Shown: positions 35,815 to 44,076 of the stretch, piece by piece
Position numbering within the stretch: position 1 is the stretch's first letter
Layout of the letters: every line of letters starts with the position of its first letter
Assembly: GCF_014651055.1 (NCBI RefSeq)
Contig: NZ_BMWD01000005.1
Coordinates: 140,688 to 204,687 of the forward strand
DNA length: 64,000 bases
Origin: Streptomyces fructofermentans
Lineage (GTDB): Bacteria; Actinomycetota; Actinomycetes; Streptomycetales; Streptomycetaceae
Reading direction: 5' to 3'
The notes under the pieces: generated by a model
What the model was told of the DNA's origin: nothing
Database searches by the model: none
The model's input: the letters and a program-made list of their open reading frames with translations, nothing else
Position numbers and translations under genes: made by a program

Positions 35815-36615
35815 GTGGAAACGATCATCGTCCAGTTACCGGGTCCGGCGCGCGCGGACGCCGGTCAGGAACGAGGCAGACCCGGTCTGCTGCACATGGG
35901 CCCGGGTGACGTGGCCGACTTCGGACGGGGCGGGCCGGGCGGCCGGACCCCCGCCGTCGTCCTCCCCGACCCCGGCGTCTCGCGCTGGGCCGGACGGCTG
36001 GAGGCGGCCGACGACTACTGGCGCCTCTCCAACTTCAGCCGGACCGCCGGGTACGTGGTGGAGAACCTGGAGGGAGCCGGCGAGTACCTCACCGTGGCGC
36101 CCGGCCGGCTCGGCGCACCCGTGCCCTTCGAGTTCTCGCGGGTCGTCCTGCCCGCGCTCAACGGAACCGCCGACTTCAAGGTCTTCGCCCCGCAGCACGC
36201 CTACCTCGACGAGCGTTCGGCGCCGGGCGGCGGCGACCAGACCGTCAACCCCTTCGCGCTCGACTCGACGGCCAAGTACTTCCTCGTCCTGGTCGCCCTC
36301 TGCGAGCCGAGGCTGCGCGAGCCCTCCGACACGGCGCTCCCCGGAGCCGGGGAGATCGCGGAACGGCTGCGCCCCCTGGACTCCTGCCGTGAACTGACCC
36401 GCTCGGCGGTGAACTACCACATCGACTACCTGGCCTTCGCCAAACTGCGTCTGGCCCACGCCGACGAGGCCGGCGACCAGGGCGGCCGCACCGGCGCCAA
36501 GCGCGCCCAACTGGTCGCGTCCGCGCTGCGGTTCGGCCTCGTACGGGAAGAGCACCTGATGCTGCTTCCGCCGCGCGCGGCGAGCCGCCGTGCGGGGCAC
36601 GGCGCCTCCGCGTGA
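35815..36615 (+). CDS. FHA-like domain protein with C-terminal winged helix
   Basis: A 266-residue protein. Residues 30-120 resemble a forkhead-associated domain: FGRG, then GVSRW and WRLSN mirror the GR, S and N positions that bind phosphothreonine, although the usual histidine is replaced. Residues 145-225 (TAKYFLVLVALCEPRLRE, GEIAERLRP, SAVNYHIDYLAFAKLRL) look like a winged helix-turn-helix. The GTG at 35815 has GGGGGAG 6 bp upstream and a good -10 (TAGAAT, 35781-35786). It sits directly before a Ser/Thr kinase gene. Reading kinase output as a phospho-dependent DNA-binding protein is plausible. A hairpin separates the two genes. Confidence 0.75.
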   Translation: METIIVQLPGPARADAGQERGRPGLLHMGPGDVADFGRGGPGGRTPAVVLPDPGVSRWAGRLEAADDYWRLSNFSRTAGYVVENLEGAGEYLTVAPGRLGAPVPFEFSRVVLPALNGTADFKVFAPQHAYLDERSAPGGGDQTVNPFALDSTAKYFLVLVALCEPRLREPSDTALPGAGEIAERLRPLDSCRELTRSAVNYHIDYLAFAKLRLAHADEAGDQGGRTGAKRAQLVASALRFGLVREEHLMLLPPRAASRRAGHGASA

Positions 36616-36651
36616 CACTGCCGTCCGGCGCCCCCACACCTCGCGTCCGCC

Positions 36652-36704
36652 GCGGGTGTGCGCCCGTTCCCCCCGACCGTCCAGCGCGGCGGGCGCACAC
36701 CCGC
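36652..36704 (+). terminator. Hairpin between the FHA-like gene and the kinase gene
   Basis: A perfect 15-bp stem (36652-36666 with 36690-36704) with a 23-nt loop. It ends 26 bp before the kinase ATG, so it is either a terminator for the FHA gene or an attenuator that sets the ratio between the two products. Confidence 0.65.
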
Positions 36705-36729
36705 CGCCGCCCGTAGAAGCAGGCCTCGA

Positions 36730-38268
36730 ATGACCCCCCACACCGGTCCCTCGCCGCACCTCCCCGCGGGCTTCCGCGTCGGCGACTGGGAACTCGGCGC
36801 ACCCATCGGCTCCGGCGCCTGGGGCACCGTCCACGAGGCGCGTGCCCTCGCCGACGGCTCCCCGTTCGCGGTGAAGGTGCTGCGCACGGACGCCCTGGCG
36901 CCCGGGCAGCGGGCCGCCCTCGACGAACTCGTGCGCCGCGAAGTGCGGTTCAGCCGCGAGGCGGACCACCCCAACCTCGTACGGACCCACGCGGTGCACA
37001 CCGTCGAGGCACCCGAACTCCCGGGCCTGGACGGCGCGATCGCCCTCGTCATGGACCGGGCCGAACGCAGCCTCCAGGACGTGCTGGACGCCACGGAGCC
37101 CGGCCGGGGCGTACCAGGCGCGGACCGCGTCCTGCGATCCGTCGCGGCCGGACTCGCGCACATGCACGCGGCCGGATGGGTGCACGGGGACCTGAAACCG
37201 GCCAACATCCTGCTCGGCGCGGAAGGCCAGGTGTGGCTCGCGGACTTCGGCGTCGCCTCCGAACTGGAGGGCACCCACGCCCACATGCCGCCGCTCGGCA
37301 CCCTCGACCACCTGCCGCCCGAGTGGTGGTCGCAGCGCACGGGCGCCCGTGGCACGGTCGTACGGCCGACCGCCGACATCTGGGCCTTCGGCGTACTCGC
37401 GCACCAGGTGCTCACGGCCGGGCTGCACCCGTTCCCCGGCGCGACCGCCCGGGCCCGCGCCCTCGCCGCCCAGTCCTACGCGCGCGGCTCCGTACCGCTG
37501 CGCCTGGAGCCCGGCATCGAGGAGGAGCGGCGCCGCCTGGTCGCGGACTGCCTGGCGCCGGACCACGCCGCGCGCCTCCCGCACACCGCGGACGCCCTGC
37601 GGGCCCGCCTGGACGACCTGTCCGCCGGGCGCCGCGGACCCCGGCGGGCGGTTCCGGTCGTCGCCGCCGTCCTGGCCGCCGTCCTCGCGACGGCCGGCGC
37701 CGCCCTGGTGTGGGGCGACGAACCCGCCGCGCGGAAGGACGGTCCGCGCACCGCCGCTTCGGCCACGGGCACACGCGGCCCGGCGCAGGGGGCGCCCGCC
37801 GCCGCGGGGGAGATCCCGGCGGACTCCGACGTGCCCGAGGCGCTGCGCCCGGTGATCGTGAAGGCCGCGCACCGCTGCACGGACGAGGAGATCACCCCCG
37901 CGCTGCTCGCCGCGATGCTCAAGGCGGAGAGCGGCTTCGACGCCGACGCGGCCCGCCCCGAGACGGACGAGTACGGCATCGCCATGTGGACGCCCTCGGT
38001 CTTCCGCGCCTGGGCGCTGGACGGGGACGGCGACGGCGACAAGGACCACATGTCGCCACCGGACGCGATCACGACCATGAGCCTCTACGTGTGCTGGCTC
38101 GACCAGCGGTTCAAGCAGGCGAAGCTGCCGAAGAAGGACCTGGTCGCGCTGGTCGTGGCCGGCTACCGCACGAGCGACCGCACGGTCATCGAGGAGCGCG
38201 GTGTCCCCGAGCGCGTACGGCCGCACGTGGAGAAGGTGCTGCGGTACCTCGCCGAGTACGAGCGGTGA
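36730..38268 (+). CDS. Transmembrane Ser/Thr kinase fused to a lytic-transglycosylase-like domain
   Basis: A 512-residue protein. Residues 20-295 are a PknB-like kinase: glycine loop IGSGAWGTV, K49 in FAVK, catalytic D154 in HGDLKPAN (HGD replaces HRD), and DFG at 172-174. One membrane helix is about 307-327. Outside, after a short linker, 370-512 resembles an SLT-type lytic transglycosylase with E400 in KAESGFD at the catalytic position and a DGDGDGDKDH loop like a calcium site. The start ATG has AGCAGG 7 bp upstream. The usual PASTA repeats are absent and a wall-cleaving or wall-binding domain replaces them. It lies beside an FHA-like gene. Confidence 0.83.
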   Translation: MTPHTGPSPHLPAGFRVGDWELGAPIGSGAWGTVHEARALADGSPFAVKVLRTDALAPGQRAALDELVRREVRFSREADHPNLVRTHAVHTVEAPELPGLDGAIALVMDRAERSLQDVLDATEPGRGVPGADRVLRSVAAGLAHMHAAGWVHGDLKPANILLGAEGQVWLADFGVASELEGTHAHMPPLGTLDHLPPEWWSQRTGARGTVVRPTADIWAFGVLAHQVLTAGLHPFPGATARARALAAQSYARGSVPLRLEPGIEEERRRLVADCLAPDHAARLPHTADALRARLDDLSAGRRGPRRAVPVVAAVLAAVLATAGAALVWGDEPAARKDGPRTAASATGTRGPAQGAPAAAGEIPADSDVPEALRPVIVKAAHRCTDEEITPALLAAMLKAESGFDADAARPETDEYGIAMWTPSVFRAWALDGDGDGDKDHMSPPDAITTMSLYVCWLDQRFKQAKLPKKDLVALVVAGYRTSDRTVIEERGVPERVRPHVEKVLRYLAEYER

Positions 38269-38271
38269 GCC

Positions 38272-38294
38272 GGGGTCCGGCGCCTCCGGACCCC
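38272..38294. terminator. Terminator between convergent kinase and serine-hydrolase genes
   Basis: A 9-bp perfect stem (GGGGTCCGG/CCGGACCCC) with a 5-nt loop, in the 46-bp gap between the two convergent stops. Confidence 0.65.
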
Positions 38295-38314
38295 GCCCCG
38301 CCGCCCGCGCCGGG

Positions 38315-39499
38315 TCACGACCCGGAGCACTCCGGCACGTTCGGCAGCTTGTTCTCGGGCGAGCTGACGTAGATGTTCGAGATGTAGCCGCCGTACTGGG
38401 GCAGGTAGGCCCACCAGTCGTTGTCGTACGGCGGCACCGACACGGCCTGCCCCTTGCGCTGGCAGCCCACCAGGACCTCCACCCCGGCGGGCAGTTGGGT
38501 GATCGGAGGGTTGCCCGTGGACGGGTCCCGGCGGACGTTCACGTGATCGCTCCAGGTTCCGAACCAGGTGCCGGCCGGAGCCGTCCCGCCGGGCACGTTC
38601 AGCGAGCGGGTCAGCCTGCCGATGTCGGTGTAGGCCTTCCCGTACGACGTGCCGACGGGATGGAGCGTCAGGACGGCCACGATGGTCCGGTCGCCCGAGC
38701 CCACGGTTCCGGTGCTGTGCAGGGCGGGACGGGTCAGGTCCAGGGCCGGGGCGTCCGGCGCGGCGTCGGACGCGGGCGAGCGTCCGCTCGCCGCCGAGGA
38801 GGTGCCCGCCGAGGAGGCACCCGTCGTGCAGGTGCCCGCCGGGAACGAGGAGCCCGCCCAGCCCTGCTTGACGGCCCACGGGCGGTCGAAGGCGCCGGCG
38901 ATGCCGAAGTGCTGGTCGTAGCCGTCGGTCGCGCAGCGCGTGGACTGGCGCAGGTTGCCCATCACGAATTCGCGGACGGGAGCCGGCGCGGTCTCCAGGA
39001 GGTAGCGGTAGATCCTCACCGTGTCGCGGGCGGACAGCGCGGTGTAGCCCCAGAAGCCCTCCTGCCCGGCGGGCGGCGGGTCGGTGTCGGTCAGCCCCAC
39101 CTCGTCGATCATCCGCCGGACGATCCCGGAACCGCCGTTCGCGGACCAGTAGTGGTTGGCGGCCGCGTCGTCGCTCCCGCGCAGCATGGGTTCCAGACGG
39201 GCCCGGTCGGCGGCCGGTACGGAGTACGTCGGCGCGCGGCCGAGCAGGTAGTCCAGGGCGATCAGCAGTTTGACGACGGAGGCGGACCTGAACTTCGCGC
39301 TCGAGTCGAGCTGTTCGGTGAAGGTCCCGGTCTGCCGGTCGAAGACGGCGACCCCGGCGATGACGCCGTCGGGCACCCGGACGGCGGCGGTGGCCGGCGC
39401 GGATGCGCCGGTGGTCAGGACCAGCAGGGCGGCGGCGGACGCGAGGAGCGCTCTCCAGACGCGTCCCCCCGTCCCGGGCCGGCGTGCGATGCGGTGCAT
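38315..39499 (-). CDS. Secreted serine hydrolase (beta-lactamase/DD-peptidase-like) with SH3-like tail
   Basis: A 394-residue exported protein. The signal peptide is about residues 1-38 (PATA-AV). The penicillin-binding fold is indicated by S74-V-V-K77 (SXXK), S109-D-D (replacing SDN) and K211-Q-G (replacing KTG). The last 75 residues (NVRRDPSTGNPPITQLPAGVEV cited in part as NVRRDPS; WWAYLPQYGGYISNIYV) look like a bacterial SH3 domain that binds peptidoglycan. The ATG at 39499 has GGGAG upstream. Changes in the second and third motifs mean catalytic activity is uncertain. It is convergent with the kinase-transglycosylase gene, which strengthens the cell-wall theme. Confidence 0.78.
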   Translation of the reverse strand: MHRIARRPGTGGRVWRALLASAAALLVLTTGASAPATAAVRVPDGVIAGVAVFDRQTGTFTEQLDSSAKFRSASVVKLLIALDYLLGRAPTYSVPAADRARLEPMLRGSDDAAANHYWSANGGSGIVRRMIDEVGLTDTDPPPAGQEGFWGYTALSARDTVRIYRYLLETAPAPVREFVMGNLRQSTRCATDGYDQHFGIAGAFDRPWAVKQGWAGSSFPAGTCTTGASSAGTSSAASGRSPASDAAPDAPALDLTRPALHSTGTVGSGDRTIVAVLTLHPVGTSYGKAYTDIGRLTRSLNVPGGTAPAGTWFGTWSDHVNVRRDPSTGNPPITQLPAGVEVLVGCQRKGQAVSVPPYDNDWWAYLPQYGGYISNIYVSSPENKLPNVPECSGS

Positions 39500-40575
39500 G
39501 GCGTTGACTCCCCTGGGGACCGGGCGGGCCCGGCGGCTGCCTGGACCGCTCCGGTCGGACGTCGGGCTTCGGACGGTGCCGGACGGCGGCGCGGACGCGC
39601 GCCGCCGGGGCTTGTGCGGGGCCGCCGGGCTGCGCGAGGGTGAATCCGGCGTACCCGGCCCGCGAACGGGCCGTTCGGAGCCTAGGAGAGCGGCGGCCCC
39701 GGGGGTCCTGACGGATGTCAGGGTCCGTACCTGCGGGTCCACCGGCCCCGGGACGGGGATGCCGGACCACCGGCGCAGGACCGGCCGCCACCGGCCGGGC
39801 GCGTACCGTCCGACCCGGCCGGCGCCCCCGGCAGGAGCCGCGTCTCGGCGCACGGCCTGCGCGCGTACGGCCGGATCGGCAGACGGCGATGGGCGGTCGG
39901 GACCATCGTCAGTGGTCCCGTCCGGGCGGCGGGCGTAGGCGCGGTGACCGTGCCCGTACCGGGGAGCCGGGCGGAGGCCCGCGTTCGGGCACGCGGTCCG
40001 TCCCGGCCGGTCGGCGCGCTGCGCGCGGGCCGTTGCTCCACGGGTACGGGCGCCCCGGGGGGTGTTCCCTCGCGCCGGACCGCTGTTTCCCCTGCCCGGC
40101 ACCGGACTTCGGGTCCGCCGGGACGGGTGGCGCACCCCTGCCGCTCCATGACCCCGCGCCGGTCAGCGGCACGCGTCCGGTTCCGTGCGGCCCCCCGGCG
40201 AGCAGGCATTTCGCGCGGTGGAGGCGCTCCCAGCGTGGGCAGTGCGCGCCGCGCGGAGGGCACGCAAGGGCCCGCACATGCCGGTGGGCCGCGCCGGAGG
40301 CACAGTCGGTCCGGGCCGGTCGCGGTGGGCGAACCCGGCCCCGTGGGACGGGAGTTCGGCCGGGTGGGGCGCTGCCGTGAAGCGCGCGGCCGCTTCGGGC
40401 TCCGACCGGGCGGGGCCGTCCGGTCCACGGCGTCCCCGGGCGCCCCCTGTCCGGTCACGACGGTGCTCCGGACCGTGCCCGATTCGGCATGACTGCCGCG
40501 TTCCGGCGGGGGGCATGCATTCCGTGAACGTGTTCGAGCAGGAGGGATACCGACGGCGCGCGCAGGGCGGGGGTC
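39500..40575. other. 1.08-kb region without a supported gene
   Basis: Both strands have long open frames here because of GC bias, but none has a recognisable motif, a good ribosome-binding site or sensible composition. The left end holds the serine-hydrolase promoter. Near the right end, 40500-40560, there is AGGAGGGATACC without a following start codon, and this segment is probably the leader of the ATPase gene. Confidence 0.45.
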
Positions 40576-41076
40576 ATGAAGAGGCAGGCACGAGGAGGCG
40601 GTCCCGTGATATCCGGGGCCTTCTCGTCGAAGAGGGTGAAACTGACCAAGACGAGGGAGGACCCGGCGGACGGGACGACCGGACGGCACGGCTTCTCCCA
40701 GCTCAGGCGCAGGCTGGGGCGGGCCGATCTCCGGGCGGTGCCCGAGGTCCGCAGGGCACTGAGGGAGATGCTCGCCCACTGGGGCAGGCCCGGCAGGTCC
40801 GAGGTGGCGGAACTGCTGACCAGCGAGCTCGTCACCAACGCGCTCATCCACACCGACCACGACGCACTGCTGACCGCGACGGTCGGTCCACGCGGACTCC
40901 GCGTGGAAGTGCGGGACTTCGTGGGACGCAGGCCGATACTGCGGGTACCGAACGCCGACGACGGTACGCACGGCAGAGGCCTCGTCCTGGTGCAGTCCCT
41001 CGCGGACGCCTGGGGAGTCAGGGCGCACGGAGTGGGGAAGGCGGTGTGGTTCGAACTGGACGGGGGCGCGGCGTGA
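40576..41076 (+). CDS. RsbW-like GHKL ATPase (anti-sigma factor / regulatory kinase)
   Basis: A 166-residue protein with an HATPase_c_2 domain. The N box is ELVTNALIHT (about residues 83-92), and the G box DDGTHGRGLVLVQSLAD follows near residue 127. Streptomyces has many such proteins, which bind and may phosphorylate anti-sigma antagonists. A basic, disordered N-terminus of about 45 residues precedes the domain. ATG at 40576; the in-frame GTG at 40609 is an alternative. Its stop codon lies within the loop of a strong terminator hairpin. No partner STAS protein is adjacent. Confidence 0.82.
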   Translation: MKRQARGGGPVISGAFSSKRVKLTKTREDPADGTTGRHGFSQLRRRLGRADLRAVPEVRRALREMLAHWGRPGRSEVAELLTSELVTNALIHTDHDALLTATVGPRGLRVEVRDFVGRRPILRVPNADDGTHGRGLVLVQSLADAWGVRAHGVGKAVWFELDGGAA

Positions 41077-41092
41077 ACGCCGCGCCCCCGTC
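41059..41092. terminator. Bidirectional terminator containing the stop codon in its loop
   Basis: A perfect 16-bp stem (41059-41074 with 41077-41092). The two unpaired bases are part of the TGA stop (41074-41076) of the RsbW-like gene, so the left arm is coding sequence. It also serves the convergent DUF2637 gene that ends at 41127. Confidence 0.75.
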
Positions 41093-41126
41093 GGGGTGGT
41101 GGCCGCCCGGGCCCCCGGATTCCCGC

Positions 41127-42149
41127 TCAGCCGAACTGCTGCTCCAGGTCCTTCAGCTTGCGCTCAAGGGAGTCGAGTCGCGGTAGGGCCATTGTGTCGT
41201 CCTCCGCGGTGAGATCGACCGTCATCGACTCGCCACCGCGCCGGACGGGCTGCAGCGAGGGGCGGGCGCGCACGGGGATGTCGGGCGATATGGCAGGCTC
41301 CGAGGAGACCTGCGCGGATGTCGCCGCGGGCAGCTCGGCCTGCCTGCCGCGACCGGTCAGTCCGCGGTGCCCGCGGGTGATCGCCTTGAGCCGCGCGCGG
41401 TCCAGCTTCTCCTGGTCGCGACGGCGCTGACGGTTCAGCTCCTTCTCACGCTTGTCCTCGCGGACCTCCTCCACCGCCTCGTCCAGGGTGCGCACACCCT
41501 CCAGGAGCATCAGCGACCAGGCGCCGAACGTCTCGCGCGGAGCCCGCAGCCAGCGGACGATCCGGATCTGCGGCAGCGGACGGGGGACCAGGCCCTGCTC
41601 GCGCAGGGCGGCGCGGCGCGTCTGCTTCAGCGCGCGGTCGAACAGCACCGCGGCCGACAGGGACATGCCGGCGAAGAAGTGCGGGGCACCCGCGTGGTCG
41701 AGACCCCGCGGGGCGTGCACCCAGTTGAACCACGCGGCCGCGGCCGCGAAGGTCCACACGAGTATCCGGGAGCCGAGGGCCGCGTCACCGTGGCTCGCCT
41801 CGCGGACCGCGAGCACGGAGCAGAACATGGCCGCGCCGTCCAGGCCGAACGGCACCAGGTACTGCCAGCCGCCGGAGAGATTCAGGTTCTGCTCGCCGAA
41901 GCCGACCAGGCCGTGGAACGACAGGGCCGCCGCCACCGCCGCACAGCAGAAGAGCAGGACGTAGGAAGCGGTGCCGTAGATCGCCTCCTTGCGCCTGCGG
42001 CGCTCCTCGCTGCGCTCCCACGAGTCGTCGGAACTCGCTTTCTCCCCGGCGCGCTTGCCTCGCGCGAGCACCGCAACCGCCGCCAGCAAGCCCAGGAGCA
42101 GCACGGCGCCCGGAAGCAGCCAGTTCAGCGATATGTCGGTCAGTCTCAT
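41127..42149 (-). CDS. DUF2637 membrane protein
   Basis: A 340-residue protein. The N-terminal membrane helix (WLLPGAVLLLGLLAAVAVLA) is followed by a basic charged loop and then three or four further helices (about 58-175) of the DUF2637/SpdB-like family. The C-terminal 140 residues are charged, with KREKELNRQRRRDQEKLDRARLK (cited as a basic coiled-coil) and a final leucine-rich LERKLKDLEQQF. ATG at 42149. DUF2637 occurs in plasmid-spread (Spd) and developmentally regulated proteins; its function is not established. A palindrome lies 24 bp upstream of the start. Confidence 0.8.
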   Translation of the reverse strand: MRLTDISLNWLLPGAVLLLGLLAAVAVLARGKRAGEKASSDDSWERSEERRRRKEAIYGTASYVLLFCCAAVAAALSFHGLVGFGEQNLNLSGGWQYLVPFGLDGAAMFCSVLAVREASHGDAALGSRILVWTFAAAAAWFNWVHAPRGLDHAGAPHFFAGMSLSAAVLFDRALKQTRRAALREQGLVPRPLPQIRIVRWLRAPRETFGAWSLMLLEGVRTLDEAVEEVREDKREKELNRQRRRDQEKLDRARLKAITRGHRGLTGRGRQAELPAATSAQVSSEPAISPDIPVRARPSLQPVRRGGESMTVDLTAEDDTMALPRLDSLERKLKDLEQQFG

Positions 42150-42163
42150 CTGGGGTCCCTTGC

Positions 42164-42201
42164 ATTGGGATAGGGCGTAACGCCCGCCATAGTGGCCCAA
42201 T
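42164..42201. promoter_or_regulatory. Nested palindromes upstream of the DUF2637 gene
   Basis: GGGCGTAACGCCC (42173-42185) is a perfect 13-bp odd palindrome. It is bracketed by ATTGGG (42164-42169) and CCCAAT (42196-42201). The position, 15-52 bp upstream of the start, overlaps the expected promoter or leader. Confidence 0.5.
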
Positions 42202-42504
42202 CCCGTAGGTCCTCAGGGGGTTTCGGGGCAAGAGGCCGCCAAGGGAGTGCAAGAGGATGCGTGAGGGCGGCGATCTGCTCGAACTGCCGCGCGAGGAGCG
42301 GGAGTTGAGTTCGAGTTAGATTACCCGTACGGGTGGTTCCACGGAAAGCTCTTGCGGCTGGTGAGGATTTCGTGAAGCGACTGTGACCAAAGTGTCGGCC
42401 ACGGCAGGCGGGGGCCCGCCGTCGGGGCCCCCGACACGGACCGGCACCTACGGCCGCACGTGGACCGGGGCCCCGGTCGACCCCGGCCCGAATCCGGCCC
42501 GAAT

Positions 42505-43030
42505 CCGGTCCGACCCCCGGGCCGCGCCTCGGCAGGGCCACGCGCCGCGGACAGTCCTGCGCTCCCGGCGGGCCGGGACGCCCTGGCCCCGCCCCGGCCG
42601 ACCTCAGTCCGAACCCGGGCCGACCCAGTCCGAATCCGGCCGTCCCTCGGCCGGAGTCCCGGCAGGGCCGTGCGCCGCGGGCGGTCCCGGGTTCTCGGCG
42701 GCCCGAATCCGGGCCGGGCCTCGGCTGGGCCCCGCCCCGGCCGAATCCGGGCCGACCCGGTCCGAATCCGGCCGTCCCTCGGCCGAAGTCCCGGCAGGGC
42801 CGTGCGCCGCGGGCGGTCCCGCGTTCCCGGCGGCCCGAACCCGGGGAGGGCCTCGGTCGCACCCAGGTCGACCCCGGTCCGGATTCGGGCCGACCCCCGC
42901 ACCGCGGGCGCTCCTGGGCTCCCGTCGGGCCGGGACGCCCGGGCCGACCCAGTCCGAATCGGGCCGGCCCCCCGCAGGGTCGCGCACCGCCGGCGCTCCC
43001 GCGTTCTCGGCGGGCCGGGGCGCCCCGGCC
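42505..43030. repeat. Degenerate minisatellite with 132-bp period
   Basis: Two well-conserved copies start at 42629 and 42761 with TCCGAATCCGGCCGTCCCTC and share most of the next 85 bp, including GGGCCGTGCGCCGCGGGCGG. Diverged copies extend to about 42505 and 43030. The rest of the 910-bp gap between the DUF2637 and FhuF genes has no gene. Confidence 0.7.
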
Positions 43031-43059
43031 GGGGCGGCCGGACGCCGCGCGGCGGTGCC

Positions 43060-43938
43060 TCAGGCCGCCGCGGCCTCCGCCGTCAGCTTCGCCACGCGGA
43101 CCGCCTCGGAGTTGCGGGGGCAGTTGGCGCAGGTGTCCTCGGGGTCGAGCGTGTAGTAGAAGCAGCAACTGGCCCGGTCCCGGGTCGGCAGGCACTCGCC
43201 GTTCGGACCGGCCACCTCGCGGAACGCGGCCGAGCCCACGTACGGCTTGGCCGTGCCCGGCATCAGCAGCTCCAGCTCGGCCGCCGCGCGCCGCTCCTCG
43301 CCGAGCAGCCCGGCGACGTACCAGAGGCTCTCGACCACCTCGTCGGTCGCCATGCCCCACAGGGCCCGGCCCCGCCGCCGCATCCGGGGCCCGAACGCGC
43401 CGAGGAGCGGCTCCAGGTGTTCGGCCACGGAGGCGCGCACGGCCGCGCGCAGGGCCTCCTCGTCCGGCACCACGCGGGCGCCCGGCAGAGCCGCGGCCGG
43501 GTCGTCGGGCAGGCAGGCGAACTCTCCGACGCGGACGGAGACGCGGCCGGGCATGCGCTGGAACGTGACGTCCCCCACCGGCAGGCGGGGGACGCGGCGC
43601 AGCAGGAACCACGGCACCGTGATCAGCAGGCAGACCGGCCACGCGTACCGGTGCAGCCCGAAGGCCGCCACCACATCGGGCCGGGCGCGCTGTCCGTGGT
43701 CCGCGAGCACCTGCGCGTCGTCCCACGCCAGGAACGCGTCGAGGGCGGCACCGCCCGCGGCGAGTCCGGCCGCCGGGAAGTGCCCGCCGCCCGTCGGAGC
43801 CGGATCGTCGGGCCCCAGCTCCGTCACGCCGAGGCCGGGCAGCACCTCGGTCATCCGCGTGTACGCCGCCGTGAGGACCGGGCCGACGGGACGCACGACG
43901 CCGCCGGGCGCGGCTCCGGACACGGTGGGAGCGGACAT
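43060..43938 (-). CDS. FhuF-like (2Fe-2S) ferric-siderophore reductase
   Basis: A 292-residue cytosolic protein that probably reduces ferric siderophores to release iron. The diagnostic C-terminal motif CCX10CX2C is intact (C258, C259, C270 and C273; CCFYYTLDPEDTCANC). Upstream helices and YAWPVCLLITVPWFLLRRVPRL resemble FhuF. The ATG at 43938 is chosen; a GTG at 43956 is possible. A near-perfect iron box sits 27 bp upstream, so it is repressed by DmdR1/IdeR when iron is plentiful. No siderophore genes are adjacent. Confidence 0.87.
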   Translation of the reverse strand: MSAPTVSGAAPGGVVRPVGPVLTAAYTRMTEVLPGLGVTELGPDDPAPTGGGHFPAAGLAAGGAALDAFLAWDDAQVLADHGQRARPDVVAAFGLHRYAWPVCLLITVPWFLLRRVPRLPVGDVTFQRMPGRVSVRVGEFACLPDDPAAALPGARVVPDEEALRAAVRASVAEHLEPLLGAFGPRMRRRGRALWGMATDEVVESLWYVAGLLGEERRAAAELELLMPGTAKPYVGSAAFREVAGPNGECLPTRDRASCCFYYTLDPEDTCANCPRNSEAVRVAKLTAEAAAA

Positions 43939-43964
43939 GCGGGAACCCCGATTCACGATCGTTC

Positions 43965-43983
43965 GCAGGTAAGGCTTACCTTA
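43965..43983 (-). promoter_or_regulatory. Iron box (DmdR1/IdeR operator)
   Basis: GCAGGTAAGGCTTACCTTA matches the actinobacterial 19-bp iron box TTAGGTTAGGCTAACCTAA at most positions, with the AGGTAAGGCTTACCT core being itself palindromic. It lies directly before the FhuF-like gene. Confidence 0.85.
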
Positions 43984-44076
43984 CCCGACCGGGTCGAGGT
44001 TTACCCTGTTCTGTCGGGGCTGCTCCGGACCCCGCCCGCACACCCATCACACTGCCCACCCCCGCAGGAGGATCCC

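Noticed and set aside
39715..40492. Several overlapping frames in the gap between the serine hydrolase and the RsbW-like ATPase
   Set aside because: All are Arg/Gly/Pro-rich, on both strands, without Shine-Dalgarno or conserved motif.
42146..43726. Frame on the minus strand encoding repeated Arg/Gly/Pro units
   Set aside because: The apparent protein repeat simply mirrors the 132-bp minisatellite, whose period is a multiple of three; it overlaps the FhuF gene in another frame.
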